Of a stretch of 64,000 nucleotides of DNA, positions 21,742 to 33,315 are shown piece by piece. A program made the translations under genes and the position numbers. This DNA comes from Simplicillium sp. C3G150-2 (taxonomy: Eukaryota; Ascomycota; Sordariomycetes; Hypocreales; Cordycipitaceae), in contig JAJIYY010000002.1 in NCBI GenBank assembly GCA_022702485.1, positions 186,001-250,000 on the forward strand. Direction: 5' to 3'. Under the pieces are notes generated by a model. That model did no database searches. It was not told the DNA's origin and was given only the letters and a program-made list of their open reading frames with translations. Numbering within the stretch: the first letter of the stretch is position 1; the number at the start of each line of letters is the position of its first letter.

Positions 21742-22848
21742 TTACCCAAGAACCTGAAGGCCGAGACCTTTGGGCTGCTGAAGAAAATACAACGGCCCAG
21801 CAACAACAGACTCTTCCTTGACTGCATCCTTGACAGTAGCAATGTTGGCAATGATGAGACCTCGCGCCTCCAATTCCTTGGGGATTGTGATTGAGAGCGG
21901 CTTTCCAGGATAATGAGACACATTAATCGGAATACTGATCGTCTCTACTCCATGATAGAACACCGCATAATATTCCTTGTGAGGCTCAAAGTCAGGCTGG
22001 TGCGAAGGGTCTGTGAAGTTGAGCCCAATTGTCGCCCCAGGTAATATCGACTTCGTTCCCGAAGCAGCCGACACCGGTGGGAGATGTCGCACCGGAGAAG
22101 GATATTCCGGGTTTTCTGATGGACAGCTTCCATAAATAACAAATCTCTTGGTACTCTCCAAAATCTGGTTCGCATAGGGGTAGGACAAATCGCTCGGTCC
22201 GCTAAAAGGTTCGGCGTTCCAGTTGCTCATCAGCGACCACACCTCGTGGCGAGTCTCGGCCTGGCTAACTGCCACCAAAGCACCTTTTGTAGAATCCTGC
22301 TTGGCATGCTGGACCAGGCCTGTCAGAAAGGCCATGCTGGAGATTTCGATAAATGTCTGCAAAGCGAGAAACTCCTGTGCGGTGTCGTAGGGGAACATAT
22401 ATTTGCAGGCACCTGGTTTGATTGAGGTCGCTGAAATCTGGTTCTGGAAGATGCGCAGGTGGCCGGCTTCGTTGTCCCTGATCTCCATGATTCGCTGATA
22501 TGTGGTGTTGGCAAGGCCAAGCTCAGTGAAGCTGGAGGCATTGAAGGTTTCCACCGCTGATTGGTAGAAAGAGCAAACGATCCATTCTGCAGCTAGTAGA
22601 TTCTGCCAAAGCACATCGTCGGGCCCAGAATGGCCCTTCTGTGTAGCCGGGATGGGTTGCTTTTCATTCGCTGGGAATGGGGGAGCACGTCCATAGTACG
22701 TGCTATACAGAGACGACTCTCCAGGTTTCGGTCCAAACTTGGGATTGGCTATGTCAGAGGTGGTAGGCCCGCCATTGGTGGTGACGAAAGGTGCGGCGCG
22801 TGCTCCATGCAGAAGCACTGCCAATGAGACGAGGAAGGCTTTATTCAT
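21742..22848 (-). CDS. Secreted Rds1-like protein with ferritin-like domain
   Basis: This intronless gene encodes 368 residues, with a signal peptide at residues 1-18. Residues about 70-225 form the ferritin-like helical bundle (Ferritin_2) of the stress-response protein Rds1 family: NLLAAEWIVCSFYQSAVETFN, then IMEIRDNEAGHLRIFQ with the ExxH pair, and AVSQAETRHEVW with a second acidic/His pair. The C-terminal about 110 residues are beta-rich. Rds1 in fission yeast is stress- and starvation-induced; enzymatic activity is not established. The ExxH pairs suggest metal binding. Confidence 0.82.
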   Translation of the reverse strand: MNKAFLVSLAVLLHGARAAPFVTTNGGPTTSDIANPKFGPKPGESSLYSTYYGRAPPFPANEKQPIPATQKGHSGPDDVLWQNLLAAEWIVCSFYQSAVETFNASSFTELGLANTTYQRIMEIRDNEAGHLRIFQNQISATSIKPGACKYMFPYDTAQEFLALQTFIEISSMAFLTGLVQHAKQDSTKGALVAVSQAETRHEVWSLMSNWNAEPFSGPSDLSYPYANQILESTKRFVIYGSCPSENPEYPSPVRHLPPVSAASGTKSILPGATIGLNFTDPSHQPDFEPHKEYYAVFYHGVETISIPINVSHYPGKPLSITIPKELEARGLIIANIATVKDAVKEESVVAGPLYFLQQPKGLGLQVLG

Positions 22849-23362
22849 GGCGGATCAATTGCAGAAGTTATGATATTACAACAAGACAGTTTGCAACAGC
22901 TGTAAAGTATATATGCATTCAGAGAGTTTATTATTTGTTTCTGAAGTATCTCTTCTGCGCCTTTATAGTTTTTCCTCGCTCGGGGACCAGACTGCAGTCA
23001 TCATGAACCGGATGAAAGTGCCGTTAACCAGCCCTCTTGAGTGGGACAGAACGAAGAGCTCACCAAAAAGGGAAGTTTATGCTGACGGCTTCGCGGTGTT
23101 AGTGCGCGATCCTCGTCAGCTTCTCGCGTCAGATCGAAAAGCTCACCGAAAATGGAGTCATGTGTTTAGTTTGTAATTACCGGAAAACAGCTTCGCAGGG
23201 TAATCAGTAGCTCTCAGAGCTTGATAAATTGAACTAGCACCTTTAGCCCTGCGCCTCGTCGAGGCAAGTCTGTATTGCACTCAGGGTCTCTTCGATCTGC
23301 AGCTACTGTTTTTGAGTCTTAAGTAGAAGCCGTTGTTCGCTTTGTTCAACGAGGTCATCTTC
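22849..23362. other. Intergenic, no gene recognised
   Basis: These 514 bases upstream of the Rds1-like gene contain only short unconvincing frames. Confidence 0.4.
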
Positions 23363-25340
23363 TCAGTATATTTTAAAAGCACGGTACGCGGGCCTGGATT
23401 CGTGAAACTCGCCCTGCATCATATGGTCAATGTAGGCGTCCCCCGCGAACGAGAAACCACCAAAAGAAAACGCATCGGCCAAAGGGCGCAAAATTACCGG
23501 CGACTTCACATCATGAAGTATGGTCACCACATCTCCAGGCTTCACAGAGACATATCCCAAACCGACCATACCCGTCCTCGTTTTGAACAGAGTCCTGTCA
23601 AGAGCCAAAGTAACGGCATGGCGCCAACTCTCTGCAATTCTTTCAGATAACCCGGAGGACTAAGCCTCGACAAATGCTTTTTCTCGCGCCCCAGGTCTGA
23701 TACGCTTTCACAGACAAAGCTGAGCTGCGTTGGACTTAATTCTTCCGCATCTACATTCTCGTAGCGTATTATTCTGCGCAGCAGAGCCGCTATCTCTCCC
23801 AGAAGGGATCCTTTTCCCAGCTCCAGCGGATTGACCTTGCGGCTTATGAGCCGGCAGCCACCGTTCTCCAGACATGCTCTTCGCCTGCGTTGCAACCGGG
23901 ATTCAGGTCAGCCAATTCATATATTGACGATATCCTCTGTTTTTGTTCTTCCCACAATCCTTTGCCATTCACGATGCTTTTGTTCACTATCCTCCCCCTC
24001 ACTGATGGTATATCTGTTGGTTAATTCCGCTGGCTGCATCACTTCTGTTACATGTCAACCATACAACCAAACTCTTCAAGACAATGGAGATCCTCCTCCA
24101 TCTTTCCCCCATTTTCAGGTTCAGGCATTCCACGGTCGGCATGACATTGCCGTAGCCAATTGATTGGATACCCGAATATTCCCTTGCTAGCAATGCGTTG
24201 CCAATCAGGCACCCACGATGGAAAATCATCTGGCATCTCCAAAACTGGTACAACGCAGTCCAGCGTGAAGTTTCCCCCGGCATGTTTTGTTGAACGTAAC
24301 AGCGCCTTGGTCGTGTACGTAAATACATCTGCAACAGTCTTATCGTAGCCCGCGTGCAAGCCCAGTTCGTCCCTATCTGATATGATATCAAGGAGGCCAA
24401 AAACCAAGTGTCGCGGATCAGAAATGTTGAGCATTGACGGACCTGGTCCCTTTTTCTGAAAGATAATGTCATACAAATGCAACGATCGCGTCGACTTGTA
24501 AATGGTGCGCACGTAAAGCGGTACGTTTCTCGGATAGAGAAATTCTGCCAGTCTATAGCCAAACTTCTTTGTGCAATCGTGTAGTTTGTGTATTTCGTAC
24601 TTCCGGATCAGCCATATAGAAGAGTATGTGGCAATGAAGTCTGCCAAGGGCACAGCATGGCCAAGACACAAAATGATGCCTTGATTGGACAGTGCTATCT
24701 CCTGCACAATCCAGATGCGGTGACAGTACTTGTTCCACATAAGAGCACATAGGCCTTTAAAGGTTTTGGACTCCTTATTTTTGGGATACAAGCATTCTTC
24801 GAACAGGATGCCGAAGAAGAATCGGGCAAGGCTCGAGCCCGTGCCTTCGGCGATGGGAGGGCCACCCTCTCCAATTTGATGCTCGGGTGATAAGTGCTGA
24901 GAGCCCACAAACTCTTTAATATCTTTTATTGCTGTTCTCTTGAAGTCGCGATAGCCCACCCCTCCAGCTTTGACGGCGAGCGGACCAATCCGTTCAACCA
25001 ATGCCATGGCTGCATCGCGATTGGTCTCAGTCTCTGCCAGTTACATATATACAATTTCAGGTTTTGTATAGATTTCGCCCATATGTCTGACTTGCTGTGT
25101 TTTCTCTACCGTGTCGGACTGGTCAATGCAGGTTGCATCAATCCATAACCAGGATGTTACCCTCTGCTTAAGCAGCTCCTGAAGAGCCAAGAATAAACCA
25201 TGGCTGATAGAGTCTTTGGACCTGTTGATTTGAATTTCATGATTTTCGCCCTTTGAGCCCCAACAATAGGAAAGCGCGCAATATCTGGCTGTCTCCAGGG
25301 AGTCGTCGCAAAGCTCCAGAGACAGCAAGCTCAGCCTCAC
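23363..25340 (-). pseudogene. HET-domain (heterokaryon incompatibility) gene, decayed
   Basis: The HET core is clear on the minus strand: CALSYCWGSKGE (about 25280), then WLWIDATCIDQSD and RHMGEIYTK. TAA at 25041-25043 follows VYM exactly where HET proteins have Trp-Leu, and the same frame continues as LAETETNRDAAMALVERIG. Next come the long HET middle (RIWIVQEIALS, FPSWVPDWQ) and a plausible intron over the stop at 24048. Further on, TAA near 23844, a frame change, and TAG at 23660-23662 break the C-terminal part. That part still shows DRTLFKTRTG, GDVVTIL and VILRPL, a HET C-terminal pattern. The N-terminus has no ATG in a good context. It is most probably a non-functional HET gene; intact relatives trigger cell death on fusion with an unlike strain. 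Confidence 0.78.
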
Positions 25341-25472
25341 TAGCCACCCCTAGTCTGATCGTTAATTTCAGGCAGCGAACTAGGCTTGTTTATTTGTCCT
25401 CATTTCACTGACATAATCGCTGCAATCCACGGCAATAAGTGAAAGCGAAGCAATTAACCCAGATCCTGCAAC

Positions 25473-27004
25473 ATGGCTCGCGAACCATTGAACCGGCTGG
25501 AGCTTCTCCCCTCCGAAATCATACAACACATCCTCGGCTTCATCCCCATAGGAGCCTGCAGACGCGCTGCCAATTTGAACCCTTACTTCCACGACATAAT
25601 TGAGCAGAGGCTCATAAAGAACGGCAAACTCGGTGAGCAGCTCAGCTAGGCTTATTACTGCGTAAATAATGACAAAGCCACAGAAATGTTTAATACCAAC
25701 TGGAGGACACTCCACCGACTACGCTGCCTATGGCAAGGCAACAATTACACCATCTTCCTTAAGGAAACCGACTTGTTCCATATGGCTACTATTGCGGACG
25801 TCATGCTCACAGCATGTGAGAATGTTGACATTGAGGCCTTTGATCGCCTTCTTGACCCTCGTTTGGACGGTATCGTGATCATATACGGGATATCTACGAT
25901 TCAAGCGAGCCGTCAGCTCAAGAGGCTTAGGGATCTCCTCCTAAACGCCGCCCATTAAGAATTTATGTGTGCTTGCATAGTAACTCCTGCTGGAAGTGAG
26001 CTCTTCAACCAGTGTGTGGGATATAAAGGTTACAAACACTTTTGGCGCCTTGATCGCAGCTCTTTCCTGGAGCCGAGGGGCATACAGGCCGTGCCATGAC
26101 GACACCTTGTCTGAGCTACCTGGACTTTGAACTGGTAAAGGAGGCCATGTCTCGCTCCGGGAAGATGGATCAAGCTCCCAGCCTCCGACGTATTTCAGAA
26201 CCCAAGTATGCAATAACAGCAGCGCTTGATAGTTTCAGCCACGACGAGGCAGAAGCTCTCGTGTTTTGGGCCATCGATAGAGGAGCGCCGATGGAGGGTT
26301 TTAGTTTTCAGTATCGCTTACAGGCCCTCGAGATGATGTATGCAATTGATTATCAGGAGCAATACAAGTTATGGTGTATACAAACAACACCGATCTTCAT
26401 GGCAGTTTGCAAACTGGCTCAACAAGGCGTCCAGTGGCCTATTGACCTCTGTCTCGAATACGGCGCTAACATCAACCAAGAGAAACTCGTCGTGTTTCGC
26501 ATGGAGAAGCAAGGCCTCAGCAAAAAGATGCGCGAGGTAGTTGTCTTGACTCCGTTGTTGGTGTACCTGTTGTCGGTGCCATAGTGCCAAACGGATTTCA
26601 GCACCGTAATGCAAGGCTTGTACTGGCTCTTAGACCGTGACGCTCATCTTACAAAAGAGACCTACACTTACTACATCGGTACTGGTGGGAAATGGCATAT
26701 AGACAAGTCATATCTGAGTTCTCAGCTTGCAAAGAAGCCTGTATGGTGTTACTCGCCTGTTGATCTGCTCTTATGCATGCGGCTGCCTTCCTGTCCAGCA
26801 TACACACATGTCTTACACTACCCTCTCTGCTTTAGGATTGTGAGAGCGCTCATTGACATGGGATTCCATGAGCTTTTGGCCCTTGGCCATAGACATATTT
26901 ACAGGAAAACATGCAAGGAGCGTGGACTAAGCTGTCGCGAGCCGGTGACTATTCGGAGTGAGCATGAAATGGAAGAACTAGCGCGCGGGTTTGAATTGAT
27001 TTAA
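25473..27004 (+). pseudogene. F-box/ankyrin-like family, degenerate copy 1
   Basis: The ATG at 25473 opens an F-box-like start (RLELLPSEIIQHILGFIP). A possible intron of about 51 bases (GTGAGC to CACAG, ending near 25682) joins it to TNWRTLHRLRCLW. The frame stops at 25956-25958. A second open part (26096-26584) carries ankyrin-like text (CLEYGANINQEK), ends with TAG at 26582-26584, and the same frame continues to 27004 with DRDAHLTKE and WCYSPVDLLL. The second copy at 27344-28494 aligns across the TAG, which supports a nonsense mutation rather than an intron. The family is not one I can name; F-box plus ankyrin-like repeats would suggest an SCF substrate adaptor. Confidence 0.6.
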
Positions 27005-27343
27005 GCGGCAATTGTCACACTTCAATACAACCAATACAACCTCTGTAAATAAAAGGATCTATTTCATCTGTTCAAAGAGTCATAATGGCGCGTTGGAAGA
27101 GATGGTGGTTTATCTCTGTCTTGGCAGCCTTGCTGTGGGCCAGCGCTGCTGCCTAACAGGAACCAGCCACCTAGTCGACTTTCAATTCTGCAACATCGTG
27201 AGCCATATATCTTACTACTTAACTCTCTAGTACTTCTGATCCTTTTAATTTTCATACCTGCGCAAAGTAACGTTCAATTGCCCATTTACATCTCACTCCA
27301 ACTACACAATGAACATTGACGACGACAACACTGCGCCGCCCAC

Positions 27344-28494
27344 ATGCTCAATCCAATACAACGTCTGCTACCCGAGGTAATGGAACAAATTCTCAGTCTC
27401 ATACCCCCAGGAACATTGATCAAATTCCGCAGAATCAACCGAGAATGTCGCAACATTACCAAGGATAAAGATCCTCAATGGATGCTCAACCCGCCATTTG
27501 AAGTTTCCACCAAGTGACTACGTTTCTGGATGCAAGATACAGGGCGAAACAGTTGCGGAAATGATTTTCAACAAGATGAGCATCGGGTTTATTTACGAAT
27601 GCATTTCTCGTGGCACAGATATGGATGACTTGGGCGGGACACAGCGCGCACCTATACACCTCCTGGCTGCCATCATAAACCACTGCAGCCACGACAATGC
27701 ACGGCTGCTCATGCCTCACGCAATCGAAAACGGCGCGATGAACCAAAACGGCCATCAAGACATTTACCAGCCGCCACACCAATCCGTCGACGTCGATCTA
27801 GCCACGTCTCTCCCATGCATCGCCATCCATCTCATCTTCGCCGCGGCTCGTCGTTTGGCTCGCGAGGGCGTACCATGGCCCCTGGACATGAGTCTCGAGC
27901 ACGGTGCCAACGTCAACGAAGAAGCCACCATTGTGTTTCGTATGGAGCGACAAGGTTTCACACGTAAATAGAATGAGGGGTTCACCGTCACATCTCTAAT
28001 GGTATATCTACTTTGTATTCGCTGGCAAGACCTGTCGCCAACTTCAGCAAGCACAGTCATACAAGGCATTTCGTCTTTTCTTGAAAGAGGCGCTCACCTT
28101 CCCAAGTCAACACATGCCGAGCCTGACGACAAGGAGAAAATAAAGCATCTGATGCACCAGGCCGACCACTCAGGGTGCTCTCTCAAAAGTGTTGTGTGCT
28201 ATTCACCTGTTGACCTGCTCCTCACTGTGTCGCGCCTAGCTGGGTATAACCCAACTTACAATTTCCATCACTTGCGCTACGGTCCTTTCTTCGATGTTTG
28301 CTTTGATCGATATGGATTGCGATACACCGGCCATGAAACGGGATTGGGGAGTATACACGGAAGTTTGCCAAGAAAGGGGTCTTGATTGCAGTGGCAACGA
28401 GGCCACGCCAGCGGACGATGCTTTTCGGGGCCAACTTGATGAAGATTTTCCTCGGACGGCTTGCTTACTGTTGCAACCTGTAACAGTGTGCTAA
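27344..28494 (+). pseudogene. F-box/ankyrin-like family, degenerate copy 2
   Basis: This is a tandem relative of the preceding locus. It opens at 27344 with RLLPEVMEQILSLIPPG, matching the F-box start of copy 1, then stops at 27515-27517. Homologous text resumes in another frame from about 27500 (MSLEHGANVNEEATIVFRMERQG, against CLEYGANINQEKLVVFRMEKQG in copy 1). TAG at 27969-27971 interrupts it, and homology continues in frame (ERGAHLPK; VVCYSPVDLLL). Another frame change near 28290 leads to ALIDMDCDTP and QERGLDCS, matching copy 1 ALIDMGF and KERGLSC. The lesions differ from those of copy 1, so the copies decayed independently or are misread. Confidence 0.6.
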
Positions 28495-28962
28495 TAGCTA
28501 CTTGTTCCATTCGTTTTCGTTTTCTGTGTTTTCCTTTGTCGTGTTCCATTTTTTTTTTTTCCGCTTCCCGTGATCATGAGACAATCGCGCCGTATCAAGA
28601 TGTCCGACTGTTTGCGCAAGTCATGAAGGCAAAGAATAATCCATTTAATATAATTATTTTTTGCATAACTGGGTTCACTTTTGTTGTATAGATAATTTAT
28701 GGTATTCTATCCGATAGAAACAAAGTGCGGTGACGATGCACTGCCTGATGGAACACATCGATGTTGATGTTTAGGGTAGGCTCAGGCAGCCAGCTACGAC
28801 GGTCAGCTTCTTTGCAAAACACTAAGCGTTCATCAGCATTAAGACGCGAGAAAGAAAGATTGTGTGCAAATTAACCATTCATTATCACATTCGTCATTTC
28901 ATCTCTTCCGTCGCCATATTTACATCATATGCCACAATATACACCGTCTTTTCTGCCATTGC
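28495..28962. other. Intergenic between accessory block and TSC1
   Basis: No gene is recognised. The stretch includes a T-run near 28548-28561 and AT-rich DNA around 28640-28700, and forms the 3' flank of the minus-strand TSC1 gene. Confidence 0.4.
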
Positions 28963-31900
28963 TTAGCCTACAAAACCACGGATTCCCCGTAATCCAGACT
29001 TCTTCTCCTTCTTGGATTTGCCTGAAACACTGGCGCTGTCTTCTTTCGACTTGTCTGAACTCTCTTTTCGAATTCTGCTAGAAAGCCCTGTATTAAATCA
29101 TCATTAGGAAAATGCATCACTCATAAGTTTCACGAATGCTGCTCACCTCCAAAGTATCGCTGCTCTGGGCTCCGTGACTGCGGCTGCGTCGCGCTACTAC
29201 CTTTCCTCTGTGAGCTAATTGGCTGATGAGATCCTCCCGATATGGCTGGACCAGAGCGGCCATCGATTGGATATGTCACTAGCTCTCCTTCATGGTGTCC
29301 TTCTGGGCCGGTGGCCGTACGATGAGCTCTGGGCCGCGTCGAGGTTGGACTGCTGATCTTGCTTCGCTGGTTGAGCTCGGCATCTTGAGATCGGCTCTGT
29401 TCGACAGACAAAGGAGCCGCAGAGTTCATGTCAAGAAGAGATGACTGCAGCACCTTGTATTTGCGATGCAGCAAGTCATTCTGCTTCTGCAGTTCTGCCT
29501 GCTTCGCCCTGCTCGCTGCCAGAGCGCCCTCGACTGCCAGATGGGTACTGCCATTGGGTCGAGATCGCTCTTCTTGAGCTTCATTTAGTTGCTCTTGCAA
29601 TGTTCCTACCTGTGACTGGAAGAGAGTCTTGGTTCGTTCCACTTCGCGTCTCTGGGCATCCAGAAGCATTCTTAGCTCCATGATCTTTGTGTCTGCTTGC
29701 GATGCTTCATTGACAGCCTTGTCTCTCGCCAACTCCTTGGCTTGGTTGTCTCGCTCAGAAAGAGTCAGTCTCTCAACCTCAGCTTTCAAGCGGTCAATTT
29801 CAGCCCCATGGATTTCAATGGATTGCATGTTCTGTTTCCAGCTCAGCTCTCTGACTTCTGCCTGAGATACCATATTGCGCAGCTTCAACCGTTCAGTCTT
29901 GGCGATTTCGAGCTCTTCTTTGACGCTATTCAGCTCTGCTTGGGTCTTCTTTGACTCCTCTCTCAAGTTTCTCATTTTGGTCTGGAAGTCGGCTTCTCGA
30001 TTCTTGACCAAGGCACGGCTCTTCTCAGACTCCTTGCGAACTTGCATCTCCGCTTTCTTGGCATCTTCGTAACGGCTCTTAAGGCTACGGTTCATCATGA
30101 TGAGATTTTGCGTCTCAGCCTCTGTGGCGGCTTCTTCCACCTGTCTGCTGCGCAAGTCACCAATATGGGTAATGTGCTGTTGTTTCAGGTATCTCTCGAA
30201 GCGAAGTTCTGTTTGTAACAGCAGGATCTGATTTTGTAGGTATGAAATCTGGGTGCGGAAGTCAGATGTAGGCGCAGGAGGGTCCGAAGAATGTGGTATC
30301 GGAGGAGGAGGCATCGATTGCCCGATGGATCTGTCTGCAGCAGAGTCTGCGTGGCTCACCGTAAGTGAGGCCACGCTCTCATTGGCTAGCGACTGATGAA
30401 GGCCGGACTTGATGGCCTTGTTGGATTTGATGAGGTCTTGTAGTTGTGTGTGAGAAGGAGACTGCGTTAGCGGCGTTGGGCTTTCCGCATTCTGATGCAG
30501 TTTTGGATCGTGGCCATCGCGGTTGGAGCGTTGACTAGAGTGGGAGGCTCGGCGTATCATGCTAGGAGCGCCTGCTCCATCCAAACTTGCGAGTTGGGCA
30601 TTTCTCCAGCTGTCAACTTTAGAAACCGAGTTGCTAAGGAGTAGAGTGTCCGGCTTCTTGCGACCAGGGAACTGTGCAGCATCGGGGCTGCGAGCTTCCA
30701 AGACGGATCCGTTATCAACAAATTGCTCGATTTCTGCAGTGGTGCAGAGCCCAATGCAATCAGTTACAACTTCAGCTGCATCGCTTTTAATCCACCGACT
30801 AAAATCAGTTTTTTCCGATTCGATAGTGAGAGTAAAGAAATTGGGATGCAACAGATGGCACCTTCGAAAAATCTCTGACTGGTGGCGAATCTCAGTCGGT
30901 TGGACCTCGATGTCGTCTGCGTTGGAAATATTGGCATGCCTCAGGTAGCGCTGAGGCTTGCGAATGTAGTCCATGAAGTTGATGGGATACAATCCATACA
31001 GCATTGTATAGTACTGCGACAAATTTCCAACAAAGAGCCCTTCTGTGGCACTGTCGTAAACGCAGACCTCCCAGTCGCTCTTCTGCTCGGACTCGTGAGA
31101 GGGAAGCTCAATAGCACCGGTGCGTTCTCTATCCCAGAAAAGTAATCGAGCATATATATTAAACAGTGTCGGTAGGTGCGGAACGAGGGCGCTGGGCATA
31201 TGGGGCAGAAGCATGATGAGGGCTGTGAGGGCTGCGGCGACTATCGTGGTCGAGGTATCGCGTTGCAGACAAGTGAGTAGATGCTCGAAAAAGGGGGTTT
31301 GAGCGACCTGATGCAGATGCGGCGGCTGACTCTGAATGTAGTCGGTGAAGAACATGAGAACTGGCTTGCGATATAGCTTCATGACGAAGTACTTATCAAG
31401 AGTAAGGAAGAACTCCTGTGGTGTTGTCAGCAAACAAGATATGATATATAAATTTTGGTCTTGCCCCAGCCTACCTTGGGTCTTCGCTTTCCGAAATGAA
31501 TCAATGCATCTCTAAGGAGTTTTTCATTGTTCTCGATGGCTTTATTCCCCTCTGCGACGGCAGTGTAGAATCTGTCTAGCCAGATGGAAAAGAGTCGATC
31601 GATGATGGGGTTCAGCTCGCCTTCGTAGGATTCTTGGATGAACTCAGCTACCTTAACCGTGTTCATCATGGCCTGGACAGTTTCCTTGACGACTCCCCTG
31701 TCGAGGGGCGTAGTGTCGAGGATTTGCAGACAAGCATCGAACCAGAACAAGATCTTGTCCGCGCTCTGCAACGCCGGCTGCAGACGTCGCAAGATGCCCA
31801 TCCACGGCCCCGTGGCATTGGGATTGTGTCGAACATGCTTCTCAAAGGTAGCCTCGAGCTCTTCTTGCAATCGATCCGAGGCGGATTCGTCGGCGGCTCG

Positions 31901-32094
31901 TTGGTGCTTTTCGATATAGGCATCGATCGTCGCGGTGAGACTGTCGGGGAGCGGCAATTTGGGGTCGACGATGAAGGAGTTGACTGCCTTGGAAAGGTCC
32001 TTGAGGGATCTGCTCTCCACAGGGATGCGGTTAGTGCATGGACTAGTATGCGCGGCATTTGGAAGTTGGGGTAGTCGCACGAAGAGGAGGCCAT
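28963..32094 (-). CDS. tsc1: Hamartin/TSC1-like protein
   Basis: Four exons (32094-32081, 32009-31475, 31415-29147, 29087-28963) close in frame to 980 residues. The first coding exon is only 14 bases; splicing it gives MASSSSLKDLSKAV. Residues about 1-400 are the helical hamartin domain (LDKYFVMKLYRKPVLMFF; LLPHMPSALVPHLPTLFNIYARLLFWDR). Residues about 580-850 are a long coiled coil rich in Glu/Lys/Arg/Gln, as in TSC1. The tail is basic and ends SGLRGIRGFVG. In other organisms TSC1 scaffolds TSC2, the GTPase-activating protein for Rheb, and so restrains TORC1. It is the first of a block of conserved housekeeping genes. Confidence 0.9.
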
Positions 32095-33315
32095 CTCGAG
32101 AAGGAGACAGCAGAGATTTGCCGCCGAGGCTCAGGAGCCAGGGTGAGGCGCGAAGGGGACAAGCAGCGGCTGTATGGGGGTGCACCGAATTGAATATATT
32201 AAATTTTGCTTTGCGTTTGGAGACTCAGCATTGTCAAAGGGTCATGGTGTTTTGGCGCAGGGATCCGCGGCAAAGTACAATGACGTGCCGAGCGGAGAGA
32301 GTGCCGTGCAGAGCTTTGTGGTAAAATGCAGAGGTTGACGAAGTAAGGTTAGGTAATGTTACGTTTTGGTCTAGCAGGCACAGGGAGGTCCACAACTGAT
32401 GGGGCCCCTGAGGAGGTGCTAAAAGTGCTGGATGTGCTAAGCTCTTGCGTCGATCGGACTCTAGCGAGCAGGTAATGGATACCTGGTGACGGGCGTGACG
32501 AATGCGGAGACCTGCAGGTATGAGGTACCTCTGCTGGGTGAAGGACACCACTAAAAAGGCCCCTCTCCAGTTTGCTTGAGTACCTCTGTAATAGTGCCCC
32601 AAGACCCCCAAAACACCAATGAATTATTGAGCTAAAACCCCGCAAAGACCCTCCCTGGGTCCTCCGCATGACCACGACCGGCTGGACTGGACCGGCTGTT
32701 GATGCCAGGGTTGCTGCCAGGTTAGGGGAGTTTGAACCCATACATCGAATGATGTATGGAAATGCAGTGATGTACTGTGTGCAAGCAGCAGCAGTAGTAG
32801 TGCTACCTAATGTCGGAGGCGTAGAACAAACAGAGACGGGAACGTCACACTGTACTCACCCCTGGCCACCCTTGTATGGGTTATTGCTGGAATTGATTCA
32901 CTACAGTGACGCCACGCACACTAAACGCGGGGTAAATCACTCCATCCGCATCGGTCCAGTCCATTTCCAGCCCTTTTGCGTCTGGCCTCTGGTGTCTGGC
33001 CCTTTGTCTTGCGCCATGGAATCTTGGAGACTGAGGCACCCGTCCTTCAGCCAATTGCAACACAAACAGCCCCTCCCCATCCCATCCCATCACCTGTTTT
33101 AAGAATCATTCCCCTCATCTCCTCGTCCCCCTCTTCTTCTCTTCGTCTCTTCCTTCTTCATCTTTCATCTCTCATTCAATCTGCACTATCCAACCATCTA
33201 CAATCGTCAATTGACACCTCAAAGCCTCACCCTACATCATCTTTGATACCCTTTACACTTTCTACACATAACAACCACTCAATCCCCTCCAATTCATCCC
33301 ATCACATCATCCATC
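32095..33315. promoter_or_regulatory. Divergent promoter, TSC1 / DJ-1-like
   Basis: Two divergent genes start on either side of this 1.2 kb region. The 200 bases before the DJ-1-like ATG are extremely C/T-rich with very few G, typical of a long fungal 5' leader. Open frames in 32230-32890 show no family resemblance. No tRNA is recognised. Confidence 0.5.

Noticed and set aside
24000..24060. Stop codons after position 24048 in the HET frame as an additional lesion
   Set aside because: A plausible intron (GTATGG to CATCAG) removes them and restores HET-like sequence, so they are not counted as damage.
29441..31302. Several plus-strand open frames within TSC1
   Set aside because: They are complements of the coiled-coil coding sequence without independent support.
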